Below are positions 17,419 through 26,759 of a stretch of 64,000 nt of DNA, piece after piece (position 1 is the stretch's first letter; every line of letters starts with the position of its first letter). The stretch is from positions 868,001 to 932,000 of the forward strand of contig NZ_AP025145.1 in the NCBI RefSeq assembly GCF_019977755.1, read 5' to 3'. The translations under genes and the position numbers were made by a program. Origin of the DNA: Vibrio penaeicida (GTDB taxonomy: Bacteria; Pseudomonadota; Gammaproteobacteria; Enterobacterales; Vibrionaceae). Below the pieces are notes generated by a model. It was not told the DNA's origin. It was given only the letters and a program-made list of their open reading frames with translations, and searched no databases.

Positions 17419-17778
17419 TTACGCAAATTCTTTCTGGAGATACGCAACGATATCACCAGATTCATACATCCACTTCGTTTCACCGTCTTTTTCTATACGA
17501 AGGCAAGGCACTTTCACTCGTCCTCCGCCATTTTCTAATTCTTCTCTGTGAGTTGCATTATTTTTCGCATCGCGCAACTCAATGTTCAATGATTGCCTTT
17601 TCATTTCACGGCGAACTTTCACACAAAATGGACAAGCTTCGAATTGGTAAAGAGACAGCTGCTGGGTTTTTTGGTTGATGATTTGCTGTTCATTCTGATC
17701 TCGTTTTACACCCTTTGGTGAGAAAACAAAATTCAATCCTAGAATGATCTTACCTAAAAACCAACGTATCAACTTCAT
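17419..17778 (-). CDS. Glutaredoxin-like protein with N-terminal anchor
   Basis: A 119-residue protein. An N-terminal hydrophobic stretch (IRWFLGKIILGLNFVF) is followed by a glutaredoxin/GST N-terminal thioredoxin fold with redox motif CPFC near residue 52, the cis-Pro in VKVPCLRIE and GDIVAYLQKEF at the end. Such proteins reduce disulfides with glutathione. The start at 17778 is preferred since AAGGAG precedes it at normal distance; a longer frame from 17829 lacks this and would add a cysteine-rich 17 residues. The possible membrane anchor sets it apart from soluble Grx. Confidence 0.85.
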   Translation of the reverse strand: MKLIRWFLGKIILGLNFVFSPKGVKRDQNEQQIINQKTQQLSLYQFEACPFCVKVRREMKRQSLNIELRDAKNNATHREELENGGGRVKVPCLRIEKDGETKWMYESGDIVAYLQKEFA

Positions 17779-18025
17779 TGCTTGCTCCTTACTGCAGGTG
17801 TTGCATTGATAATAATATCGAAATGACAACAGAACTTATCCTAAATCCAACTCAATGCCAACCAATTGAGGGATTAAGTGATACAGATAACCGAGCACCA
17901 TTCTCTGGCTTAGGGACTAGATGCCTCTAACTCTTTAGAAAAGCGCAATTGCTTGTGCAAAAAAGTAAATATTGTATCGATGACTAGGATTTTAAATGAG
18001 GATGGTATATTTTAAGTCGTTTTTT

Positions 18026-18044
18026 GAATAAGAATGATTAGTAT
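18026..18044 (+). promoter_or_regulatory. Fur-box-like sequence before the siderophore operon
   Basis: AATAAGAATGATTAGTATT agrees with the 19-base Fur consensus at 12 positions. It directly precedes or overlaps the start of the first permease gene, with an A+T-rich promoter region just upstream (TATATT at 18006-18011). Weaker than the other two sites in this locus. Confidence 0.45.
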
Positions 18045-18997
18045 TGGGGTTACAACCTGCTGTGTTTAAGTTAGTTTTTGTTTTACTTATATTAAGTGCA
18101 GGATCACTTTTTGTCGGTGTCGCCGACTTGAGCTTGCAAAAGCTCCTGGAAGGCGATGAAGCTGCATGGGAAATATTGCTGATTAGCCGCATTCCACGCT
18201 TGCTGGCAATTTGGCTAGCAGGGGCAGGGTTGAGTATTGCTGGTCTTATCATGCAGCAAATAAGCCAAAACCGCTTTGCCGCACCCTCTACGTCGGGCAC
18301 CATTGAATGCGCAATGTTGGGATACTTGCTCAGCATCCTTATTTTTGGTCATGGTGAGAATCTATTTCTAATCTTTGGTACATCAATTCTTGGTACGTTA
18401 CTTTTCGTAAGGTTCATCAACACCATTCAGTTTAAGAATGCGATATACGTTCCTTTAGTGGGTATCATATTCGGTAATGTCGTGTCGGCTGCCGCTACCT
18501 TTATTGCTTACAAATTTAATCTTGTCCAAAGTTTATCGACGTGGGCGGTAGCGAACTTTTCTAGCGTTCTTCAAGGCAATTATGAACTGCTCTATATCGC
18601 CGTTCCTGTTGCCGCCTTTAGTTATTGGTATGCCGCGAGGTTATCTGCCGCTGGAATGGGCAAAGATTTCGCAACAAATATAGGGCTTAATTACCAGCAG
18701 GTTGTGGTTGTGGGCGTTATGTTGGTCTCCGTTACTTCTGCCAGCATAGTGATGATTGTTGGCGAGTTGCCATTTTTAGGTCTGATAATTCCTAACCTAG
18801 TTGCCGCCTACATGGGAGATAATATTCGCCGAAATATTCCTTATACGGCACTGTGCGGAGCGATTCTCGTTCTAGTCTGTGATGTTGCTGGCAGGCTTAT
18901 CATTTTCCCTTATGAAGTCCCCATTTCAATGATCATTAGCATTCTCGGTGGTACGGCGTTCTTGTTCCTCATTTTGAGAGGAAAGCATAATGCGTGA
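18044..18997 (+). CDS. Ferric siderophore ABC transporter permease (FecCD family)
   Basis: A 317-residue inner-membrane permease of the FecCD/BtuC family with about nine membrane segments. Landmarks include RIPRLLAIWLAGAGLSIAGLIMQQISQNRFAAPS (residues 46-80) and a GELPFLGLIIPN segment near 245, the ATPase-contact region. It resembles VctD/CeuB/YclN-type permeases for catecholate siderophores. The frame is closed by TGA at 18035, so the start is the TTG at 18044 or GTG at 18062; no good Shine-Dalgarno supports either. Its end overlaps the next permease by eight bases. Confidence 0.9.
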   Translation: MGLQPAVFKLVFVLLILSAGSLFVGVADLSLQKLLEGDEAAWEILLISRIPRLLAIWLAGAGLSIAGLIMQQISQNRFAAPSTSGTIECAMLGYLLSILIFGHGENLFLIFGTSILGTLLFVRFINTIQFKNAIYVPLVGIIFGNVVSAAATFIAYKFNLVQSLSTWAVANFSSVLQGNYELLYIAVPVAAFSYWYAARLSAAGMGKDFATNIGLNYQQVVVVGVMLVSVTSASIVMIVGELPFLGLIIPNLVAAYMGDNIRRNIPYTALCGAILVLVCDVAGRLIIFPYEVPISMIISILGGTAFLFLILRGKHNA

Positions 18998-19937
18998 CAG
19001 AATCGTCTTAACTGGTTTCCTAATTGTCGCTTTGTTGTTTGTTTTTCTGTTTGTTGGGTTAGGACTTAACGCAGATAACTATGAATACTTTTTGTCTCGT
19101 CGAACCCCTAAAGTGATGGCGATTGTTATCGCCTCCATTGCGATCGCACAGTCTTCTTTGGTGTTTCAAACTATCACACACAATAGAATATTAACCCCAA
19201 GTATCATGGGGTTTGACTCGCTGTATGTACTCATCCAAGTGTGTATTTTAGTGGTATTGGGTGGTGTGGGTTCTGTGTTACTCAGTTCATTCGTTAAATT
19301 TTCGATATCCGTTGCCGTTACGGTGGGTTTTTCGTTAGCACTTTTTAGTTTTTACTTTCGCCGAGAAAACCCCAATATCATGACGCTTCTACTGACTGGC
19401 GTGATTTTTGGGCAGCTGTTTTCCAATATCGCGGGCTTCTTTATGATGGTAATGGACCCGACAGAATTTTCTTTCCTTCAAGGTGCCATGTTTGCGAGCT
19501 TCAATAATGTAAACAGTGACCTAGTCTATTTGTGCTTGATTCCTCTATCCATTGTTATTGGGTGTTTGTATTCCTTACATAACAAACTGGATGTTTTTTG
19601 GTTGGATAAAGATAACGCATTAAGCCTAGGTGTAGACGTAAGCAAAGTAACGAAACAAGTTTTGGTGTTGGTTTCTATTCTGATTGCCGTTTCAACAGCG
19701 CTGGTTGGCCCAATTCTTTTCTTTGGTTTGTTGGTGGCTAATTTGACTCGACAATGCTTTAAAACCTATCGCCATAAGATTTTGATGACGGGTGCCTCGT
19801 TAATGGGGGTTTGCATGTTGTTAAGTGGGCAGTGGGTGATAGAGCGCGTATTTGAATTTGAAACAACGTTAAGTGTCATCGTGAACTTTGTTGGTGGTTT
19901 GTATTTTCTTTCCTTATTGATTAGGCAGAAAGTGTAG
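18990..19937 (+). CDS. Ferric siderophore ABC transporter permease, second subunit
   Basis: A 315-residue FecCD-family permease that pairs with the preceding protein to form the inner-membrane channel. Landmarks are RRTPKVMAIVIASIAIAQSSLVFQ near the N-terminus, LLTGVIFGQLF near 140 and GPILFFGLLVANLTRQ near 240. It resembles VctG/CeuC/YclO. The start is well supported by GAGGAAAGCATA and the eight-base overlap with the first permease. Confidence 0.9.
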   Translation: MRDRIVLTGFLIVALLFVFLFVGLGLNADNYEYFLSRRTPKVMAIVIASIAIAQSSLVFQTITHNRILTPSIMGFDSLYVLIQVCILVVLGGVGSVLLSSFVKFSISVAVTVGFSLALFSFYFRRENPNIMTLLLTGVIFGQLFSNIAGFFMMVMDPTEFSFLQGAMFASFNNVNSDLVYLCLIPLSIVIGCLYSLHNKLDVFWLDKDNALSLGVDVSKVTKQVLVLVSILIAVSTALVGPILFFGLLVANLTRQCFKTYRHKILMTGASLMGVCMLLSGQWVIERVFEFETTLSVIVNFVGGLYFLSLLIRQKV

Positions 19938-19968
19938 TTGAACAGGCAGAAAGCGTAGTGGTTGCATC

Positions 19969-20727
19969 ATGATTAAAATTGAAAAACTTACCAAAGCATT
20001 TGGTAACTATAAAGTCGTCGACCAAGCTAGTGCGTCCTTTGTTAAAGGAAAGGTCACGTCAATCATTGGTCCTAACGGTGCAGGTAAAAGCACACTGTTG
20101 TCCATGGCGAGTCGCTTGTTGCAAAGAGATGAAGGACAAGTCTTCATCGACACGAAAGAAATCGCGGATTGGGATACGAAAGAACTGGCAAAACGATTGG
20201 CAGTGCTTAGACAATCTAACAATTTGAACATGCGATTTACGATTCGTGAGCTTGTCTCATTTGGTCGATTTCCCCACAGCGCTGGAAAACTGGGGAAACA
20301 TGATGTCGAAGTGATCGACAAGGCGATCAATTATTTAGATCTTAAGGATATAGAAGACAAATATCTTGATGAACTGAGTGGCGGGCAGAGGCAGTTAGCA
20401 TTCATTGCAATGGTCGTTGCTCAGGATACGGATTACGTCTTTCTTGATGAGCCTCTTAATAACCTTGATATAAAGCACTCACTTCAGATCATGAAAAATA
20501 TTCGAACGTTAGCGCATGACTTAAAGAAAGCCGTAGTCATCGTGATTCACGATATCAATTTTGCATCCTGTTATTCCGACAATATTGTGGCATTAAAAAA
20601 AGGAAAAGTGGCTGCTCGTGGAACTGTAAGTGAAGTTATTGACTCCAACGTGTTAGCGGAAATCTATGAAACTGACTTCCAAATACATGAAGTAAATGGT
20701 CAGCGTATTTGCATGTATTACCAATAA
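19969..20727 (+). CDS. Ferric siderophore ABC transporter ATP-binding protein
   Basis: A 252-residue ATPase of the FepC/FecE type with Walker A GPNGAGKST (residues 33-41), Q-loop LRQSNNL near 81, signature LSGGQRQL near 138, Walker B VFLDEPLNNLD near 158 and switch His in VIHDIN near 192. It drives uptake through the two FecCD permeases, completing a VctDGC-like set. It is 31 bases downstream of the second permease and 30 upstream of the reductase gene. Confidence 0.92.
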   Translation: MIKIEKLTKAFGNYKVVDQASASFVKGKVTSIIGPNGAGKSTLLSMASRLLQRDEGQVFIDTKEIADWDTKELAKRLAVLRQSNNLNMRFTIRELVSFGRFPHSAGKLGKHDVEVIDKAINYLDLKDIEDKYLDELSGGQRQLAFIAMVVAQDTDYVFLDEPLNNLDIKHSLQIMKNIRTLAHDLKKAVVIVIHDINFASCYSDNIVALKKGKVAARGTVSEVIDSNVLAEIYETDFQIHEVNGQRICMYYQ

Positions 20728-20757
20728 AGTCATATACCCCAAATAAAGGACAAATTA

Positions 20758-21519
20758 ATGACTCAGATTTTATCTGTTAAATCAAAATCGTTCATTACCC
20801 CATCCATGCTTAGAATCACCTTTAGTGGTGACTGTGTTCAGACATTTACTGATGATTTTGCGGGCGCATACATCAAGCTAGAGTTTACTGAAAAAGGTCA
20901 AAGCCATGTTGAAAACGGCTTACTGGGCAACCCAACTCTAAGAACGTACTCCATTCGCCGACTTGATAAAGAAAACAACGAAATCGATGTAGATTTTGTG
21001 ACGCATGGAAACAGCATTGAGGCTGGGCTTGCTTCTTACTGGGCACAGCAAGCTCAAGTCGGAGAGCGTCTTTCTGTTCGCGGTCCCGGTAGCGTTAAAA
21101 CAATAGAACCTAATACCGATTGGTGTTTCATTGTGGCAGACATGACGGGTTTACCGGGTGCTTCAACCGTGCTTGAGAGCCTTGATCGCGACCTTAAGGG
21201 ATACGCCGTTTTTGAAGTAAATACACCAGAAGACATCCAAGAGATTGATGCACCCAAAGGTGTAGAGTTCCAATGGGTTATTAAGGGTGATTCTGAATCA
21301 CTGGCTTCAACTGTTGAAAAGCAACAATGGCTAGAAGGCAAACCAGGCATATGGTGTGCGAGCGAGTTCTCAACTATGAGACAGCTAAGGAAATACTTCA
21401 GAAACGAGCGTGAAGTAGAGAGAGATGAAATTTACATCAGCAGCTACTGGAAGCATGGGCGTACAGAAGATCAGCACAAAGTTGACAAGAGAAAAGACGC
21501 AGAACAGCAAGCAAAATAA
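20758..21519 (+). CDS. Siderophore-interacting protein, ViuB-like ferric-siderophore reductase
   Basis: A 253-residue cytosolic flavoprotein of the SIP family (ViuB, YqjH). Landmarks are LRTYSIRRLD near residue 60 (FAD-binding R.Y..R), VDFVTHG near 80 and GPGSVKTIE near 112, followed by an NAD(P)-binding half with ADMTGLPG near 130 and GIWCASEFSTMRQLRKYF near 197. It reduces or strips Fe(III) from the imported siderophore. Last of four consecutive uptake genes; a strong Fur box and the regulator genes follow. Confidence 0.9.
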   Translation: MTQILSVKSKSFITPSMLRITFSGDCVQTFTDDFAGAYIKLEFTEKGQSHVENGLLGNPTLRTYSIRRLDKENNEIDVDFVTHGNSIEAGLASYWAQQAQVGERLSVRGPGSVKTIEPNTDWCFIVADMTGLPGASTVLESLDRDLKGYAVFEVNTPEDIQEIDAPKGVEFQWVIKGDSESLASTVEKQQWLEGKPGIWCASEFSTMRQLRKYFRNEREVERDEIYISSYWKHGRTEDQHKVDKRKDAEQQAK

Positions 21520-21568
21520 AACATAATAATATTAAACAGATCACATTGATTTTGCTTTTTAATAAGAT

Positions 21569-21587
21569 GATAATGATTCTCATTATA
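21569..21587 (+). promoter_or_regulatory. Strong Fur box before the two-component regulator genes
   Basis: GATAATGATTCTCATTATA matches the 19-base Fur consensus at 16 positions and lies 21 bases upstream of the response-regulator start. The sensor-regulator genes should therefore be expressed mainly when iron is low. Confidence 0.85.
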
Positions 21588-21607
21588 GTTAGATTGGATA
21601 TGGAAAT

Positions 21608-22366
21608 ATGTTTGACGCGGTCAATAGTTTTGAGCTTTCTTCAGCATTTGAAAGCAGTACCAATGAAAAAGAAATTAACCTGTTATTGGTAGAGGATGAC
21701 CCAGATCTTAACTCTCAACTTTCGGCATTGTTGTCGTCTCAACAATACAATGTAACGAGCTTTGAATCGGGTTCAGCGGCGTTAGAGTGCATGAAGACGA
21801 GCTCGTTTGATTTGATTGTGCTGGATGTCGATTTGCCTGATGTTGATGGCTTTGAGTTATTGAACTTTGTCCGCGAACATTCAAGTACGCCAGTCATTAT
21901 GCTGACTGCTTATGGCGCAGAAGAGCACAGGATCCGTGGGTTACAATTTGGTGCCGATGATTACATCTCTAAGCCATGCAGCTTCACCGAGATATGTTTG
22001 CGAATAGAAGCGATTTTAAGACGAACGCAATCACGTATTAAGCCTATAAGCAGTTCATCTCAACTTACTCATGAAGAACTCGTTCTAAATAAGTACACGC
22101 AAATCGTAACGGTACAGGCAAAAGAAGAGCCTGCCGACGTTCAACTCACGCCTATTCAGTTCAAATTGTTGTGGACGTTAGCCCAAAACAAAGGGCATGT
22201 GCAATCTAAGCCTTATCTATATCAAGCTGTGCTGGATCGTGATTTTTGCCAATATGATCGCAGCCTAGATATGCACTTGAGTCGAATTCGTAAAAAGCTT
22301 GTTGCTGAAGGCATGCCTTCAACCCGTATTAAAACCGTTCACGGTAAAGGTTATCTGTTTGTATGA
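21608..22366 (+). CDS. OmpR-family response regulator of the siderophore locus (PeuR-like)
   Basis: A 252-residue response regulator. The receiver domain (about 23-140) has acidic pair D30/D31, phospho-acceptor D73 in VLDVDLP, T100 and K122. The C-terminal winged helix (about 150-250) ends with the usual SRIRKKL and IKTVHGKGYLF. It forms a pair with the kinase gene that overlaps its stop by four bases. Placement just before a TonB receptor gene matches the PeuRS system described for enterobactin receptor control in Vibrio parahaemolyticus; that equivalence is from memory of the family and gene order, not a search. Likely target: the receptor promoter at about 23710-23790. Confidence 0.88.
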   Translation: MFDAVNSFELSSAFESSTNEKEINLLLVEDDPDLNSQLSALLSSQQYNVTSFESGSAALECMKTSSFDLIVLDVDLPDVDGFELLNFVREHSSTPVIMLTAYGAEEHRIRGLQFGADDYISKPCSFTEICLRIEAILRRTQSRIKPISSSSQLTHEELVLNKYTQIVTVQAKEEPADVQLTPIQFKLLWTLAQNKGHVQSKPYLYQAVLDRDFCQYDRSLDMHLSRIRKKLVAEGMPSTRIKTVHGKGYLFV

Positions 22367-23706
22367 AGAAAGTGCTTTTCTGGCGACTCTTTATCATCCT
22401 TTCATTAGGCGTCGTCATCTTTTTCTCATTGCTTCACAGTGTTGCGATTCTATCTGAAGAAAAAATGAGCTACATCAAGCAGTCGCATCGAGATGAAATT
22501 CTCGCTTGGGGTAGCAAAGCACAAGATTTAGTAGACGAAAACCGATTAGACGAGTTGGACCTTTGGTTAAAAGAACTGGCGGTTCAAGAAGATACGTGGG
22601 CGACACTCGTACGTTCGCAGGTCGATGTAATCGGCGGAAATGCACTTAACCAACGATTTTTTGATGGGTATGGGATTGGTCGAAATGTTGACTGGAAAAT
22701 ACACCTCTATTTTCCGGACAATCCCATTATGGAAGTGGCTCTTAGGCAAGGGAATTATCACTTTTTAATCATATTGCCTGATCGCATGAGACCGGGAACG
22801 TATATGTCTCATGCGTTTTGGTTGTTCCGATTTGTTATCCCGTTTATAGCCTTGCTTGCATTAACGGTTTATATCTATCGCTATGTAATGAAACCATTGC
22901 AGCGCTTTCACTATGCAACACAAGAATTTAGCCGAGGAAACTATCATGAGCGAATCGGTAACTCTGAAATAAACAGTAACGATGAATTTGGTGAAATCGC
23001 CAGAACGTTTGATGAAATGGCCGAACGTACGTCGACGGTTATCGAACATCATCGTAACCTGATCAGCGATATGTCCCATGAGATTCGAACACCGATCAGC
23101 CGAATAGAACTGGCGCTGAACTGTATCGAGCGCGGCATCGATGTAAAAGGCATGTTCAGTCGAATCGAAACGGAAGTACGCAATGTACGTCGATTAGCAG
23201 AAGATACGCTGACGCTTGCATGGATTGAGAACGAACGGCCTGACCTTAGAAAAGAAACGTTCGATCTAACGGAGTTAGTTGATTCAATCATTGAAGACGC
23301 ATCGTTCGAATACCCAAATGCCAATATATCAGTATCGCTACCCGATCATTTGGTCTTAAGCCATTCTAGCCAACGCGCCTTAGGGCAAGCTATTGAAAAC
23401 GTAATCCGTAATGGTCTCCGGTATACACCAGAGCAGGGAAGTTTTCATGTATCTGCGGAAAGGCTGGGAAATGACGTTGTACTAAAAATTCGAGATTCTG
23501 GGCCAGGTGTTCCAGAGTCGATGCTTTCTCAAATCTTTAAGCCATTTTTTAAAGTAAAGCAAAAAAACAACGAAGGACGAAGCGGATTTGGTGTTGGGCT
23601 AGCGCTGGCTAAACGACATATAGAATCTGTTAAAGGAAGAATCATAGCGGTAAACAATGCAACTGATGGCTTAGAAATGATCATCACGTTGCCACATGAT
23701 GCATAA
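22363..23706 (+). CDS. Membrane sensor histidine kinase of the siderophore locus (PeuS-like)
   Basis: A 447-residue kinase: membrane segment about 7-27, a periplasmic sensor of about 120 residues, membrane segment about 150-173, HAMP to about 228, then HisKA with H239 in SDMSHEIRTP and an HATPase domain with N-box NVIRNGLRY, DSGPGVP and GFGVGLALAK. It phosphorylates the regulator encoded just upstream. The periplasmic domain has no recognised fold and may detect the siderophore or a signal from the receptor. ATGA overlap with the regulator gene shows co-translation. Confidence 0.9.
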   Translation: MKKVLFWRLFIILSLGVVIFFSLLHSVAILSEEKMSYIKQSHRDEILAWGSKAQDLVDENRLDELDLWLKELAVQEDTWATLVRSQVDVIGGNALNQRFFDGYGIGRNVDWKIHLYFPDNPIMEVALRQGNYHFLIILPDRMRPGTYMSHAFWLFRFVIPFIALLALTVYIYRYVMKPLQRFHYATQEFSRGNYHERIGNSEINSNDEFGEIARTFDEMAERTSTVIEHHRNLISDMSHEIRTPISRIELALNCIERGIDVKGMFSRIETEVRNVRRLAEDTLTLAWIENERPDLRKETFDLTELVDSIIEDASFEYPNANISVSLPDHLVLSHSSQRALGQAIENVIRNGLRYTPEQGSFHVSAERLGNDVVLKIRDSGPGVPESMLSQIFKPFFKVKQKNNEGRSGFGVGLALAKRHIESVKGRIIAVNNATDGLEMIITLPHDA

Positions 23707-23772
23707 TGGTTTGATATGTAACACTTGTAAAAGTGATTTACTCAATAGGGATGGATAAGCAGAATTCACGGC

Positions 23773-23791
23773 GATAATAGTTCTCATTACC
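23773..23791 (+). promoter_or_regulatory. Fur box before the TonB receptor
   Basis: GATAATAGTTCTCATTACC matches the Fur consensus at 14 of 19 positions and ends 14 bases before the chosen GTG start of the receptor. It shows the receptor has its own iron-regulated promoter apart from the kinase genes. Confidence 0.75.
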
Positions 23792-23804
23792 AATGGAGTT
23801 GTCC

Positions 23805-25721
23805 GTGAACTCAATTTCTCAATTTAAATTAACACCTATTGCAAGTGCATTGTTACTGGTATCAACCGTCAGCGTTGCACAAGACGATATTGAAGTTATC
23901 GAAGTAAAAGGAAGCCAACATCAATCGGTTGATATTTCAATCGATCAAAGTGCATTAGAAAACGCGCAAGCGAATGATTTAAACGATATCTTTCGTAAAG
24001 AATCCGAAGTAAACGTTGGTGGTTCTTCTTCTGTATCGCAAAAAATTTACGTTCGTGGCTTAGAAGACACGATGTTGAACGTTAGCGTAGATGGTGCCGA
24101 ACAATCCGGTAATCTTTTCCATCACCAAGGGCGCTTATCCATTGAGCCTGAGCTTTTAAAGCGAGTAGAGGTTAACGCTGGTGCAGGACGTGCGACAGAT
24201 GGACCAGGGGCATTAGGCGGTGCAATCAAATTTGAAACCAAAGATGCCCAAGACTTGCTTAACGGTGGGGAACAATTCGGCGGTAACGTAAAGGCTGGTT
24301 ATTACAGTAATAACAGTGCGTATAAAACATCCGCCAGTTTATACGGAAACGTAACTGAAGACTGGGGTGTGTTGGCGAGCTTTAGCTACAAAGACTCTAA
24401 CAACATCGTCGATGGCAATGGCGATGAGCAAGAATACAGCGGTTCGAAGCAGAAATTTGCGTTAGTTAAGCTTTCAGGAAACCTAACAGACACCCAAAAG
24501 CTTTCCTTCAGTTATGACTACAGCGACGATAACGGTGAAAAGCTTAACCGTCCGCATTGGGTACCAAGTAAGAAAAATGCGGCATTACAGCAAGAAACAG
24601 GTCGTCAAACGCTGACATTGAACCACCAAATTGCGGTGAGCGATTACGTCAATGTCGACACAACGATATACACCAACGAACAAACGCTAACGCACAAAGA
24701 TCACCCGCGTTGGGGAACCAGTGCAGGAAGCATGAATACATACGGCGGTAAGCTGTTTAACACTAGCCACTTAGGCAACCACTCACTCGTAGTTGGTGTG
24801 GATGTTAAGCAAGACAACGCAAAACTAAACACGGGTGGCAGTGACAGCACTGAAAAAGGGACCGTGTATGGCGTGTTTGCCCAAAATGATTGGCAAGCAA
24901 CTGAGCAGTTGTTACTTACTGCAGGTGCTCGATACGACACTTACAAGCTTACCGACAGCAAAGATGTTGAATTCGACTCGAATGGCTTTAGCCCAAATGT
25001 AGGTGCTACGTTCACCGTTATCGACGGTTTGGATGTATTTGCAAGTTACGCGAAAGCGTTTAGAGGTCAGCAAACCAAAGAGTTGTTTGTTTTGGATTAC
25101 AGACAAAATGATCCAAACCGTAAGCCAGAGAAAGCCACGAATGCTGAAGTTGGCGCAAAGTACTACAACAATGGTTTTAGCGCTGGTATCACTCTTTTTG
25201 ATAGTGAAATCGAAGATGTTGTGAGCAACAAAGGCAAAGAGATGACCAATGTTGGCAAATTGACCAACAAAGGTGCAAATGCGTTTGCAGGTTACGAAGT
25301 CGGTGACCTATCGACAAGACTCAGCTACAGCCAATCCAGCCCTAAGTTGGACGGAGAGCCATTGACCGATGACAACATGACTATCGGAACATCTGTTGGT
25401 GATACATGGATTTTAGATTTCATTTATCAGCCGCAAGAAACGATGGAATTTGGTTGGAATACGAAGATTGTAGAGCGTTTAACGGAAACGGGTAATTCCG
25501 TAACTGAAAACGAAAAAGCAGGCTACAGCGTGCATGATCTTTACGCTCGTTGGATGCCGCTAACGGATGAAGAATTGGCATTAACGTTGTCGGTGAAGAA
25601 CGTGTTTAATGAATACTACTTTGATCACGCGTCTTACTACGTTTATGGCGACAGTACCGTCGCACGTGGCTTCGCGAATGCTGGTAGAGACATCAGATTC
25701 AACGTGAGTTGGTCATTCTAA
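23805..25721 (+). CDS. TonB-dependent outer-membrane siderophore receptor (PeuA/IrgA-like)
   Basis: About 638 residues. Signal peptide ending TVSVA, TonB box region DIEVIEVKGS directly after it, plug domain with KIYVRGLEDTMLNVSVDG and GAGRATDGPGALGGAIKFET, then a 22-strand barrel ending RDIRFNVSWSF with terminal Phe. Such receptors take ferric siderophores across the outer membrane with TonB energy. The start is set at GTG 23805 because GGAG lies seven bases upstream; the in-frame ATG at 23793 overlaps the Fur box edge and has no ribosome site. Neighbours suggest a catecholate such as enterobactin; vibrioferrin or hydroxamate types look less likely. Confidence 0.9.
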   Translation: MNSISQFKLTPIASALLLVSTVSVAQDDIEVIEVKGSQHQSVDISIDQSALENAQANDLNDIFRKESEVNVGGSSSVSQKIYVRGLEDTMLNVSVDGAEQSGNLFHHQGRLSIEPELLKRVEVNAGAGRATDGPGALGGAIKFETKDAQDLLNGGEQFGGNVKAGYYSNNSAYKTSASLYGNVTEDWGVLASFSYKDSNNIVDGNGDEQEYSGSKQKFALVKLSGNLTDTQKLSFSYDYSDDNGEKLNRPHWVPSKKNAALQQETGRQTLTLNHQIAVSDYVNVDTTIYTNEQTLTHKDHPRWGTSAGSMNTYGGKLFNTSHLGNHSLVVGVDVKQDNAKLNTGGSDSTEKGTVYGVFAQNDWQATEQLLLTAGARYDTYKLTDSKDVEFDSNGFSPNVGATFTVIDGLDVFASYAKAFRGQQTKELFVLDYRQNDPNRKPEKATNAEVGAKYYNNGFSAGITLFDSEIEDVVSNKGKEMTNVGKLTNKGANAFAGYEVGDLSTRLSYSQSSPKLDGEPLTDDNMTIGTSVGDTWILDFIYQPQETMEFGWNTKIVERLTETGNSVTENEKAGYSVHDLYARWMPLTDEELALTLSVKNVFNEYYFDHASYYVYGDSTVARGFANAGRDIRFNVSWSF

Positions 25722-25768
25722 CCAACTTTTTTAAGGCAAAACTAGAATTAGTGAATTAAGGAAAGACA

Positions 25769-26683
25769 ATGAAAACATCGCAAACCTTGCTGAAAAGTGC
25801 GCTTATTGGATTAAGTGTACTGTTTGCCAGTGTTGCAACAGCAAAGTCCATTACTGTTGAACATCAAATGGGGAAGACGACCCTAGAGTCTATACCTCAA
25901 AATGTTGTGGTTTTAGGTCAAGATAGCCTTGATGTACTTGATGCAATTGGTATTGAACCAGTAGGGGTTGTGAAGGCTCATTTGCCTGCTTATCTAAGTA
26001 AGTATAAAGACGATAAGTATAAGGCGGCAGGGTCATTGTTCGAGCCTAACTTTGAAGCTATTTACAGTATGAAGCCTGATCTGATTATTGTTAGTAACCG
26101 TAGCTCGGGCTCTATTGAAGAGCTTTCTAAAATTGCACCTACAATCCTTTTCTTAGCAGATTCAAAAGATTACTGGGGTTCAACAAAGAAAGCTTGGCGT
26201 ATGTTAGGCGAGGTTTTTGAAAAACAAGACGTCGTAGAAGCGCTAATCCAAGACAAGCAAAAGCAAATCGAAGGACTTCAAGAGCTATCAAAGAACTCTG
26301 GTGCTAAAGCGTTAGCTATCATCACGAGTGGCGGTAAAATTGGTGCCTTTGGTAAAGAATCTCGTTATGGTTACATTCATACGTTGTTCGGCTTCCAGCA
26401 AGCGGTCGAAGATATCAAAGCTAAATCGCACGGCGACAATATTAGCTATGAGTTCATCGCCAAAGCGAATCCAGATGTACTGATTGTTTTAGATCGTGAT
26501 GAAGCTATTGGCGCATCGAAAGGTGAAGCGAGAAAGCAACTTGATAACGCTCTTATCAAGAAAACCAACGCGTTCAAAAACGATAGTATCACTTACATCA
26601 GCGCACCTGTCTGGTACATTTCGGCAAGTGGTGTGACAGCGACTCAAATCATGATCGATGATATGAAGAAAGCACACAATTAA
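25769..26683 (+). CDS. Siderophore-binding periplasmic protein
   Basis: A 304-residue class III periplasmic binding protein (FatB/CeuE/VctP type) with signal peptide ending VATA. The N-lobe has PQNVVVLGQDSLDVLDAIG and the middle helix region, the C-lobe has KANPDVLIVLDRDEA and ends with a helix after SAPVWYISASG. It carries the ferric siderophore from the receptor to the FecCD permeases; its gene closes the locus. Start follows TAAGGAAAGACA. Confidence 0.92.
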   Translation: MKTSQTLLKSALIGLSVLFASVATAKSITVEHQMGKTTLESIPQNVVVLGQDSLDVLDAIGIEPVGVVKAHLPAYLSKYKDDKYKAAGSLFEPNFEAIYSMKPDLIIVSNRSSGSIEELSKIAPTILFLADSKDYWGSTKKAWRMLGEVFEKQDVVEALIQDKQKQIEGLQELSKNSGAKALAIITSGGKIGAFGKESRYGYIHTLFGFQQAVEDIKAKSHGDNISYEFIAKANPDVLIVLDRDEAIGASKGEARKQLDNALIKKTNAFKNDSITYISAPVWYISASGVTATQIMIDDMKKAHN

Positions 26684-26730
26684 TCGTTATGAACTAGTTT
26701 CTCGCGATTAGTAAGGTGCAGAAAAGTATA

Positions 26731-26759
26731 AAAAGACCGCAAAATGCGGTCTTTTTTTA
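26731..26759 (+). terminator. Rho-independent terminator of the siderophore locus
   Basis: AAAAGACCGCA/TGCGGTCTTTTTTT: a seven-pair stem with a short A-rich loop and a T-run. Confidence 0.9.
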
